A stretch of DNA of 64,000 bases from Haemonchus contortus (Eukaryota; Nematoda; Chromadorea; Rhabditida; Trichostrongylidae). Positions 62,701 through 64,000 of the stretch are shown here, piece after piece (the stretch's first letter is position 1; each line of letters begins with the position of its first letter). Location: positions 1 through 64,000 of the forward strand of contig LS997564.1 of the NCBI GenBank assembly GCA_000469685.2, in the 5' to 3' direction. The position numbers and the translations under genes were made by a program. The notes under the pieces are model-generated. The model was not told the DNA's origin. It saw only the letters and a program-made list of their open reading frames with translations, and did no database searches.

Positions 62701-64000
62701 ATGACTCAAACACAGGAGAATTATCGTTCACGTCTCGCAAAGTCACGGTCACCACGCATTCCGTTGTGTAATCTGAAAAAGAGGATTCGTAGTCACTCAT
62801 TACCAATCTGAAGGCGGCACGGCTTCAATCGGAGTCACACAGGCATGTGGACGCGTACTAATTGTACATAGAAATCACGAAGGCAGCTCATGTTGAGATA
62901 TGTATTTTGCCCCGAGATCGATTGACTGTTAGAAGACTATGATGCCATCAAATTGATCCATGCTTCACCTTTACCAATGCATCAACGGGTAAGTAAATAC
63001 AACTTGGCTCTCTGCTAAAATTTTCAGGCGTAAAAACGAAATTTTCATTGCAAAGGGAACGCGAAGTATACTACTGCACATAGGTTAGACCGCTTTATTC
63101 GAGCGAGGTACCGAGTAAATTGTCGATGTCAAGCACACAAGAGTAGAAAGGAGCATTAGTCTATCTATTTTCAGGCTCTGAATACGACGTTATGCTCGAA
63201 TTGTTATCCAAATAGACTAGAACTTCGACTAGACCAAACCTGTACCGAAGAACAGTATATGACATCACACAACATGTGCTGGCCCAAAAAAGACGAAAGA
63301 CAAAGAAAGACTGGTCCAAAGACATACATACCATACCATACCATACCATACCATACCATACCATACCATACCATACCATACCATACCATACCATACCATA
63401 CCATACCATACCATACCATGCCATACCATACCATACCATACCATACATACATACATACATACATACATACATACATACATACATACATACATACATACAT
63501 ACAACGCACTAATCAACGCACGGTTTCTTCTTTTGTGAAAAGATGAGCTAACTCACAAGGATATGGAGCGATACCATCACTTAGTCGAATCACAAGACGA
63601 TGCACTGGCAAGCGTTCGCGATCTAATTCACCAATTACCTGAAATCAACCCCATGATCACTCATATCACAGCTACCAGTAGTTGGCCAAATAATGATAAC
63701 AGGCTTACTTTAACTCTCCCATCACTGTCCACATCAAACTGGCAAAGTTCGTTGCCTTCTTCAATCGTTAGGTGGAAGGCATTGTCTGTAATTTGTTGTC
63801 AATATTCAAATTAATACTTTTTTGGTCTAGCTATTTGACAAGAGCTACATTTTGCTTCAAGTATTATAATAGTGATTATACTAGTGTATTATTAATTCCC
63901 CCGCTGGCCTACAACCGCAACGCGGTGAGGGTGAGGTACGTGTGGGCGTGTCCACTTTTACCACTTTTATTCTTGTAGAGAAGCTCGGATTTTTGTAATA
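17732..64000 (-). CDS. Fat-like giant cadherin, 5' end outside the window
   Basis: A single-pass adhesion receptor. About 45 exons from 63,785 down to 17,732 fit together by splice phase. Order: at least 15 cadherin repeats with DxNDN linkers ([27 protein letters not shown]) and LDRE motifs, a cysteine-poor membrane-proximal region, EGF-like modules, one laminin-G domain, a TM helix and a tail. Calcium-binding cadherin repeats plus EGF and LamG is the Fat/Fat-like layout. Among worm cadherins CDH-3 or CDH-4 are the candidates, but I cannot decide between them. No beta-catenin-binding tail is visible, which argues against HMR-1. Exon groups are given separately. The span is >46 kb because introns hold transposons. 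Two one-base frame breaks (near 45,731 and 54,793) and one missing half-repeat leave open whether the gene is fully functional. Confidence 0.85.
19806..21050. repeat. Diverged GC-rich repeat copies
   Basis: Segments near 19,806-19,925, 19,930-20,070 and 20,890-21,050 share a GGAACTTCTCCCCGAAT.C block, a GCAAGC.GC..TGGT stretch, a CTACCC.ACCC block and a GAAGATACCGGACC block. A short related piece is at 42,226-42,330. Non-coding and diverged. Confidence 0.55.
21279..21381 (-). CDS. Possible extra tail exon (low confidence)
   Basis: A minus-strand frame with an acceptor-like CTTTCCAAG before 21,381 and a GTGAGC donor after SLID near 21,280. It reads [20 protein letters not shown] then SNRIRSLID. 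Both ends are phase 0, so it could be a cassette exon between 23,016 and 19,157. There is no domain match and it may be chance. Confidence 0.25.
22186..22520. mobile_element. Foldback element
   Basis: Inverted arms at about 22,210-22,276 and 22,418-22,482 share ACGCC.TCATGTAAGCCC, TAACGGCTAAAAACGGAAA and GGGTCTTGTT in opposite orientation, around a spacer of about 140 bp. A further copy of the end motif follows at 22,499-22,515. Non-autonomous MITE-like. Confidence 0.7.
22871..22876 (-). promoter_or_regulatory. Poly(A) signal AATAAA, short cadherin isoform
   Basis: AATAAA on the minus strand, about 10 nt after the TGA at 22,886. It makes the short tail a credible mRNA end. Confidence 0.6.
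22886..23205 (-). CDS. Cadherin cytoplasmic tail, proximal exons and short end
   Basis: Exons 23129-23205, 23016-23061 and 22886-22951 continue the frame of the TM exon: [17 protein letters not shown], then [14 protein letters not shown], then [17 protein letters not shown] and a TGA shortly after. The short tail would be about 85 residues after the membrane, basic then serine-rich. No catenin-binding motif is visible. If the GTACAG at 22,910 serves as a donor, the third exon instead joins the long tail. Confidence 0.75.
23440..23530 (-). mobile_element. Penelope-like element 3' fragment
   Basis: A short intronic remnant whose minus strand carries the hammerhead-like motif (separate entry) and the downstream TAATAAAGCT.ATTTACAAACC stretch, comparable with the ends of the Penelope copies at 48.0 and 51.5 kb. 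Confidence 0.5.
23450..23487 (-). ncRNA. Candidate minimal type I hammerhead ribozyme
   Basis: On the minus strand: stem I AGGCT pairs with AGCCT; core CTGAAGA (fits CUGANGA); stem II GGCGA pairs with TCGCC; then GAAA; then CGTC with the expected cleavage site after C and a stem III of only two pairs. This is the minimal dimer-type hammerhead known from Penelope-like elements of animals. Activity is not shown by sequence. Confidence 0.7.
23974..24177 (-). CDS. Cadherin transmembrane exon
   Basis: A 68-codon exon with CAG acceptor and GTATGT donor. It contains one clear membrane helix ([20 protein letters not shown]) followed by a basic stop-transfer stretch (ARVVRRR). It directly follows the last laminin-G exon in phase 0 and leads into the cytoplasmic exons. 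Confidence 0.85.
24258..30296 (-). CDS. Cadherin laminin-G domain (4 exons)
   Basis: Exons 30091-30296, 29880-30014, 28891-29003 and 24258-24339 join by phase. They read a complete laminin-G fold: [19 protein letters not shown], then [19 protein letters not shown], then [11 protein letters not shown] and RIELGVNG, then [18 protein letters not shown]. The FxGC near the end is the conserved cysteine. The last intron (24,340-28,890) is 4.5 kb and holds an RTE retrotransposon and a mariner relic. Other introns here are short, about 60-90 nt and 0.9 kb. Confidence 0.85.
24560..25060 (+). pseudogene. Mariner transposase relic
   Basis: Plus-strand frame from about 24,681: [20 protein letters not shown], then [18 protein letters not shown], a stop, then HLFLALE and further C-terminal similarity up to about 25,030. 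This matches the catalytic centre of mariner transposases (HDNARPH and SPDLAPSDYHLF, D,D34D type), with substitutions and a stop. An old dead copy in the cadherin intron. Confidence 0.8.
25400..28215 (+). mobile_element. RTE-clade non-LTR retrotransposon, 5' truncated
   Basis: Contains endonuclease and reverse transcriptase in one frame. It ends about 28,195-28,215 in short AAGTAA-type repeats, as is usual for RTE 3' ends. The first part of the endonuclease domain is missing. Inserted on the strand opposite to the host gene, in the laminin-G intron. Confidence 0.85.
25548..28196 (+). pseudogene. RTE endonuclease-reverse transcriptase, one nonsense codon
   Basis: Open for 765 codons, then TAA at 27,843-27,845. 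The same frame continues to 28,196 ([18 protein letters not shown]), so one stop codon splits an otherwise intact C-terminus. The APE-type endonuclease part shows SGDFNARVG (about residue 78) and SDHRLL (170), but its N-terminal catalytic segment is lost. The RT has motif [11 protein letters not shown] (513), motif [11 protein letters not shown] (570) and motif C FADD (612). The domain order and the PRGRPP tail match RTE elements of worms. It looks recent but is probably inactive. Confidence 0.88.
30355..32721 (-). CDS. Cadherin EGF-like exons
   Basis: Exons 32560-32691 and 30355-30629, joined to the end of 32721-33055, carry three or four EGF-like modules: [12 protein letters not shown] ending [29 protein letters not shown] ending [12 protein letters not shown]; and [12 protein letters not shown] ending [12 protein letters not shown]. 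The second spans an intron. Between modules two and three lies a very basic insert ([20 protein letters not shown]) with furin-like dibasic sites, unusual for an EGF linker. Phases agree at each junction (2+1, then 1+2 into laminin-G). Confidence 0.85.
30988..32269. mobile_element. Tc1/mariner-type element with CAGGGTGCGCC inverted termini
   Basis: About 1.28 kb bounded by inverted repeats that begin TACAGGGTGCGCC and continue TAAATATGGTAACAA, with one or two mismatches. The CAGGGTG start is typical of the IS630-Tc1-mariner superfamily. Internal frames on both strands are short, and I recognise no DDE/D motif, so the copy is non-autonomous or badly eroded. It lies in the intron between two EGF exons. 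Confidence 0.75.
32378..32527. mobile_element. Small foldback MITE
   Basis: 150 bp hairpin. The ends AAAGGC.CAGTTCGCGAT are inverted. The inner parts GTGTGTC.. and GGACACGT.. pair with their complements around a short loop. The terminal AAAGGCAC motif is shared with the larger elements at 39.5-40.2 and 59.3-59.8 kb. Confidence 0.75.
32721..34284 (-). CDS. Cadherin membrane-proximal extracellular exons
   Basis: Exons 34156-34284, 33370-33526, 33111-33313 and 32721-33055. The first holds the end of a divergent cadherin repeat ([12 protein letters not shown]). The next ones read [10 protein letters not shown], then a long stretch without LDRE or DxND motifs ([51 protein letters not shown]), then the first EGF cysteines. 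This resembles the less conserved non-cadherin region found before EGF/LamG modules in large invertebrate cadherins. Introns of 55-58 nt. The donor GTCTAT at 33,369 is weak but gives the right phase. Confidence 0.75.
33777..34033. mobile_element. Foldback MITE, copy B
   Basis: Same family as 16,777-17,040. It shares CTAGGGGG..GGAGG, the CGGTCGGTC block, paired ATCAAAAACCA motifs and the right end GGACTATGAAAGCAGCC. The left terminus is replaced by short repeats of TGCTGGCG. Confidence 0.8.
34325..35860 (-). repeat. Tandem array of ~150 bp units (inverse orientation)
   Basis: Same family as 11.1-12.5 kb, read on the minus strand. The terminus here is CCTACTATATATAACGCGC at 34,319-34,337, followed by a GT-rich microsatellite and then about ten units with GACCTAGAG.GTTCAAATTTGG, GGCAGGAT.GGAACACT and GGACTCCGCCCACAGGGGG. 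Two adjacent units (35,170-35,330) are nearly identical, so recent expansion is likely. Confidence 0.85.
36040..36240 (-). repeat. Interspersed repeat with GC palindromes
   Basis: The minus strand matches 9,590-9,770. It has the palindromes GCCCGGCTAACGCCGGGC and GCCCGGCTACGCCGGGC about 20 bp apart, then a GTGAGAAATTTGC stretch, then TTAGCTCCGA and GCGATTTTTTCTGT. Non-coding. Confidence 0.7.
36477..41225 (-). CDS. Cadherin repeats, membrane-proximal set (7 exons)
   Basis: Exons 41049-41225, 40526-40716, 40232-40470, 37769-37848, 37238-37665, 36883-37054 and 36477-36662. All join by phase. Landmarks: [41 protein letters not shown] with [21 protein letters not shown]; a long 428 nt exon with weak repeat similarity and several cysteines; [34 protein letters not shown]. 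These repeats are more divergent than those further upstream, and some lack full calcium-binding motifs. Exon 40,232 has two tandem donors (GTAGGT, GTAAAG). Confidence 0.8.
38070..38600. repeat. Four diverged tandem units of ~130 bp
   Basis: Each unit contains a GCCC.GCCCA.C....TGC start, a TTCAG.AATTTG.CCACA block, an ACT.TAATCACTT block and a TTCT..AA..TTCTGA end. Starts are near 38,075, 38,205, 38,325 and 38,458. Intronic and non-coding. Confidence 0.65.
39474..40177. mobile_element. MITE-like element, AAAGGCAC family
   Basis: Ends AAAAAGCACGGTTCACG (39,478) and GTGCCTTTAAGCAC (40,168) are inverted and match the family at 59.3-59.8 kb. The middle (CATAGTGG, then TCACGT.AGA.GAGCGTCGAG, then AGGACCCAC) also matches 59,380-59,500. 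No coding potential. Confidence 0.6.
41280..42260 (-). pseudogene. Mariner transposase relic (irritans-like)
   Basis: The minus strand reads fragments of a mariner transposase: [36 protein letters not shown] and [20 protein letters not shown], preceded by a remnant of the helix-turn-helix part near 42,100. Stops and frame changes separate the parts. TTAGGTTGATCGAAGAATAT at 41,280 resembles a mariner terminal repeat. The copy differs from the relic at 24.6 kb and lies in a cadherin intron. Confidence 0.8.
42893..43325. mobile_element. MITE with ~40-60 bp inverted ends
   Basis: The left end contains CACGCGCCAATATAATGAGG (42,924-42,943). The right end holds its exact complement at 43,269-43,288, with further similarity outward (TTTTCTCG and GAGAAAAC). 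The interior has no coding capacity. Confidence 0.7.
43464..45948 (-). CDS. Cadherin repeats, middle set (9 exons)
   Basis: Exons 45833-45948, 45584-45782 (frame break inside), 45292-45433, 45031-45145, 44364-44515, 44140-44217, 43886-44035, 43689-43832 and 43464-43622. They encode about four typical repeats: [20 protein letters not shown] ... [32 protein letters not shown] ... [30 protein letters not shown] ... [11 protein letters not shown]; then [15 protein letters not shown]. Calcium ligands (DRE, DxNDN, DxD) are intact here. The exon 45584-45782 is one base too long for its flanking phases. Confidence 0.85.
44534..44815 (+). mobile_element. tRNA-derived SINE, copy 1
   Basis: A repeat of about 280 bp. 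Its head has RNA polymerase III boxes: an A-box-like TGGTGTAGTAGCAAGTGG (44,544-44,561) and B box GGTTCGAATCCC (44,589-44,600). The spacing suits a tRNA head. A second copy in reverse orientation is at 53,231-53,493 and keeps the whole body (GGATAAAAGCACT, GCAAGTCATTGTATAGGC, CATCCCTCAGACGGGATTGA). It lies just upstream of a cadherin exon acceptor. Confidence 0.8.
46373..47520 (-). pseudogene. Degenerate Penelope-like element copy
   Basis: The minus strand encodes broken parts of a Penelope RT and GIY-YIG region: [16 protein letters not shown], then [13 protein letters not shown], with the endonuclease part at 46,380-46,860. The sequence aligns with the left palindrome arm (48.1-49.4 kb) but carries many stops. 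Older than its neighbours. Confidence 0.75.
47740..47906 (+). mobile_element. Penelope-like 3' end fragment
   Basis: Matches the ends of other copies: GCAAATCATCTCGAG, then TCCTAAAGAAGACGAGAG, AAAACGTTAGG, GACTCAATAAATTG.TCCACC and CGGCACAAGA. The hammerhead core is degenerate (CTAAAGA for CTGAAGA). Confidence 0.65.
47907..49500 (-). mobile_element. Penelope-like element, left palindrome arm (5' truncated)
   Basis: A minus-strand copy. It reads RT from just after motif A ([12 protein letters not shown]) through [10 protein letters not shown], then the GIY-YIG endonuclease ([20 protein letters not shown]). It is nearly identical to the right arm over about 1.4 kb. The RT frame (48,731-49,459) and the endonuclease frame (48,280-48,669) are separated by two frame changes. 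The 3' flank with hammerhead motif is at 48,016-48,054. Confidence 0.88.
48016..48054 (-). ncRNA. Candidate minimal hammerhead ribozyme, left Penelope arm
   Basis: The minus strand reads stem I AGGCCT with AGGCC, core CTGAAGA, stem II (C)GAC with GTC(G), then GAAA, then CGTT. The layout equals that at 23,450-23,487. The predicted cleavage base is T rather than C, so it may be weak. Confidence 0.6.
49591..50841 (+). CDS. Penelope-type reverse transcriptase
   Basis: 416 codons. RT motif [12 protein letters not shown] (about residue 153), [16 protein letters not shown] (218) and motif [12 protein letters not shown] (249) identify a Penelope-like RT, a group related to telomerase RT. The N-terminal part ([27 protein letters not shown]) is also typical. 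The frame is lost near 50,745: the last 25 or so codons are in the wrong frame, and the true continuation ([16 protein letters not shown]) is read one frame over. The start codon is uncertain because the 5' end of the element may be truncated. Confidence 0.85.
   Translation: MPHEFVVMSQTLDRAITELHLSDSSVYCRATERDFSSQCSRLNHIWLSVAKSAGIDERLVSTLKLDSPSCPVFYSLIKTHKLSSHETLSTSPETFKIRPIISCVGGPTDRISWFLSNIVSQLLTMVPSHLSNTKHFLELLRSSDLGRSSVVESFDVVSLYTNVQNEQALQALSEMLDRHANNINTFGLSKTHIMTLVKECLGCNIFKWAGKNFSQVRGLAMGQRLAPVLAVCFMGRIEEPVLERHPLMYCRYIDDCFIVTSTQFEMDECFRIMNEQSQYIKLTREVPRDGWLPYLNTRVKVSSGVVSVKWYRKTSSKNISLHATSAHPQAVKRAVVNNMLRTATSVCTDEAESHESRRSACEIAAINGYTVESVISARKMLHAIENYHCVFLLSLIKSAPKYSGAFSELDCKMLSN
50754..51292 (+). 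pseudogene. Penelope C-terminal part with GIY-YIG endonuclease
   Basis: Two overlapping frames, 50,754-50,960 ([19 protein letters not shown]) and 50,903-51,292. The second contains [21 protein letters not shown], a GIY-YIG nuclease core with the linked cysteines seen in Penelope endonucleases, followed by VRTNEHL and a C-terminal KALEAFWIF segment. In an intact element this would be fused to the RT. Here two frame changes divide it. The left arm has the same divisions. Confidence 0.85.
51518..51556 (+). ncRNA. Hammerhead-like motif, right Penelope arm
   Basis: Same layout as 48,016-48,054 on the plus strand, but GAAAAGTT replaces GAAACGTT. That removes one of the two stem III pairs, so this copy is probably weaker or inactive. 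Confidence 0.55.
51730..51812. repeat. Short palindrome
   Basis: Arms GCCTATGGCTTCAAATAATA at left and its near complement at right around a 10-15 nt loop. Each arm is about 35 bp. It may be a tiny foldback element. Confidence 0.65.
51883..52169 (-). CDS. Cadherin repeat exons next to the Penelope cluster
   Basis: Exons 52087-52169 (the start could also be 52166) and 51883-52004. They read [14 protein letters not shown], then [16 protein letters not shown] and [13 protein letters not shown], and splice in phase to 45,948 ([17 protein letters not shown]) across the 5.9 kb intron holding the Penelope cluster. The preceding half-repeat was not found. Confidence 0.75.
52180..53115 (+). repeat. 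Tandem array of ~150 bp units, third locus
   Basis: Diverged units of the 11 kb and 34 kb family: CCTGCCACCTACCAT, GTGTTCCCATCCTGCC, AAATTTGAACGC and GTTATGA blocks. It ends in a CACA-rich stretch and TTAGCACGTTATATATAGTA (53,093-53,112), the same terminus as elsewhere. Confidence 0.75.
53231..53493 (-). mobile_element. tRNA-derived SINE, copy 2
   Basis: Reverse-complement copy of 44,534-44,815, somewhat diverged. The A-box region reads TGGTGTAGTGGCAAACGG and the B box GGTTCGTATCCC. Two copies with a pol III promoter and the same body support a mobile SINE rather than a tRNA pseudogene. Confidence 0.8.
53961..54210. mobile_element. Foldback MITE, copy C
   Basis: Best-preserved copy of the family at 16,777 and 33,777. 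250 bp, with ends GGCTGCTTTCATAGTCCGCC and GGCGGACTATGAAAGCAG, and internal arms nearly complementary throughout. Confidence 0.88.
54469..54491 (+). repeat. Poly-G tract (23 G)
   Basis: An uninterrupted run of 23 G. It could form a quadruplex and is a likely place for sequencing error. Confidence 0.9.
54660..55360 (-). CDS. Cadherin repeat exons (one frame break)
   Basis: Exons 55215-55360, 55003-55131, and one starting at 54897 with uncertain end near 54,660. They read [19 protein letters not shown], then [11 protein letters not shown] and [20 protein letters not shown], then [16 protein letters not shown] and LLDVFVPK. After VPK the frame must shift by one base to read [20 protein letters not shown]. 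The rest of that repeat (after TLFRIDEG) is not found downstream. Confidence 0.75.
55511..55805. mobile_element. Foldback-type MITE, second copy of the 14.4 kb family
   Basis: Reverse orientation relative to 14,364-14,660. Ends GCGCGCGTCCGTCGAAAGTA and TTTCGACGGATGCGCGC. Shares the TACAGTACCACCAAGTGTC block. Confidence 0.7.
55967..57547 (+). mobile_element. Tc1-like transposon with doubled terminal repeats (IR/DR)
   Basis: 1,581 bp flanked by TA on both sides. The outer inverted ends start CAGTGCGTTTCATAATTATA. A second copy of GTTTCATAATTATAAGGTCA lies about 175 bp inside the left end (56,147), and its complement about 185 bp inside the right end (57,334-57,358). This is the IR/DR arrangement known from Sleeping Beauty-type Tc1 elements. 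Confidence 0.88.
56275..57288 (+). pseudogene. Tc1-like transposase, frameshifted
   Basis: Start ATG at 56,275 gives [14 protein letters not shown] and [15 protein letters not shown], the usual N-terminal HTH. The DDE core is present but scattered over frames: [11 protein letters not shown] (first D), [17 protein letters not shown] (second D), NPMENIWG (E) and the C-terminal [15 protein letters not shown]. Several frameshifts and stops make it inactive. Confidence 0.85.
57995..59030 (-). CDS. Cadherin repeat exons (3 exons)
   Basis: Exons 58898-59030, 58268-58352 and 57995-58107, in phase with each other and with 60,937 and 55,360. They form one complete repeat: [70 protein letters not shown], then STVEIK. 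The calcium-binding LDRE and DxDG motifs are intact. Confidence 0.85.
59269..59838. mobile_element. MITE-like element, AAAGGCAC family, with internal hairpin
   Basis: Ends TTTAAAGGCACGATTCACGA and GTGAATAGGTGCCTTTAAG are inverted. The interior shares its left half with 39.5-40.2 kb and includes a 103 bp perfect hairpin (next entry). It lies between cadherin exons. Confidence 0.65.
59428..59648. repeat. 103 bp hairpin with 15 nt loop
   Basis: Arms 59,428-59,530 and 59,546-59,648 are, as far as I can read, perfect complements. They begin CGATCGGTGTCACGTTAGAC and end GAGACGCAATG. Very recent or maintained. Confidence 0.88.
60440..60750 (+). mobile_element. Penelope-like 3' end fragment
   Basis: Shares CTCGTCTGACGACAGCGGAT, GCAAATCATCTCGAGATGC, CCTCTAAAGAAGACAATTG, TAGTTCCACCTAAAAATC and ACAACTATGCCGAAGTT with the ends of the copies at 47-51 kb. 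The hammerhead core is degenerate. Confidence 0.65.
60937..63785 (-). CDS. Cadherin repeats, N-terminal set in window (9 exons)
   Basis: Exons 63709-63785, 63557-63638, 62653-62772, 62370-62488, 61721-61894, 61614-61640, 61399-61485, 61235-61288 and 60937-61106. All phases agree. Landmarks: [129 protein letters not shown]. The 27 nt exon (DSIGGIECK) and the 61,399 exon are less certain. The first exon begins with two bases of a split codon, so coding continues beyond 64,000. Confidence 0.82.
63327..63502 (+). repeat. Microsatellites (CATAC)n and (CATA)n
   Basis: About 115 bp of the pentamer CATAC with one interruption (ATGCC), directly followed by about 60 bp of the tetramer CATA. The open frames across it are repeat products. 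Confidence 0.95.

Noticed and set aside
63161..63546. Several overlapping ORFs with YGMVW and YHTIP repeats
   Set aside because: They are translations of the CATAC and CATA microsatellites in different frames.

Overview
The window is the end of a nematode chromosome. It opens with about 3.5 kb of TTAGGC telomere repeat, read here as its complement, followed by about 1.1 kb of variant telomere repeat. Short 50-70 nt introns mixed with large introns full of transposons, RTE, Penelope-like and Tc1/mariner relics, and the overall look of the repeats suggest a strongylid (hookworm-like, clade V) parasite. That last point is inference.

Layout. 1-4,628 is telomere and variant telomere. 4,629-6,393 is subtelomere with an inverted repeat pair. 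6,394-7,894 (+) is the 3' part of a myotubularin-related gene (MTMR3/4, worm mtm-3 type). It has six exons and ends in a FYVE-like finger, but its catalytic half is missing. 7,900-17,700 is mostly repeats and unidentified open frames. From 17,732 to the right edge runs one giant gene on the minus strand, a Fat-like cadherin. I traced about 45 exons by matching splice phase. In protein order there are at least 15 cadherin repeats (63,785 down to 34,156), a membrane-proximal region with EGF modules (33,526-30,355), one laminin-G domain (30,296-24,258), a transmembrane helix (23,974-24,177) and a cytoplasmic tail. The tail appears to have two ends: a short one stopping at 22,886 and a long proline-rich one stopping at 17,732, each followed by AATAAA. 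The first exons lie beyond base 64,000.

The cadherin introns hold most of the mobile DNA: an RTE retrotransposon with one nonsense codon, two mariner relics, a Tc1-like element with doubled terminal repeats, a tRNA-derived SINE in two copies, several foldback MITE families, ~150 bp and ~130 bp tandem arrays, and a cluster of Penelope-like elements (46.3-51.6 kb) with GIY-YIG endonuclease. Two Penelope copies form a large head-to-head palindrome. The Penelope flanks carry sequences that fold as minimal hammerhead ribozymes.

The strongest points for follow-up are the hammerhead motifs, the shared lesions in the Penelope palindrome, the alternative cadherin tails, the apparent one-base frameshifts in the cadherin ectodomain, the MTMR gene cut off at the telomere, and the SINE.
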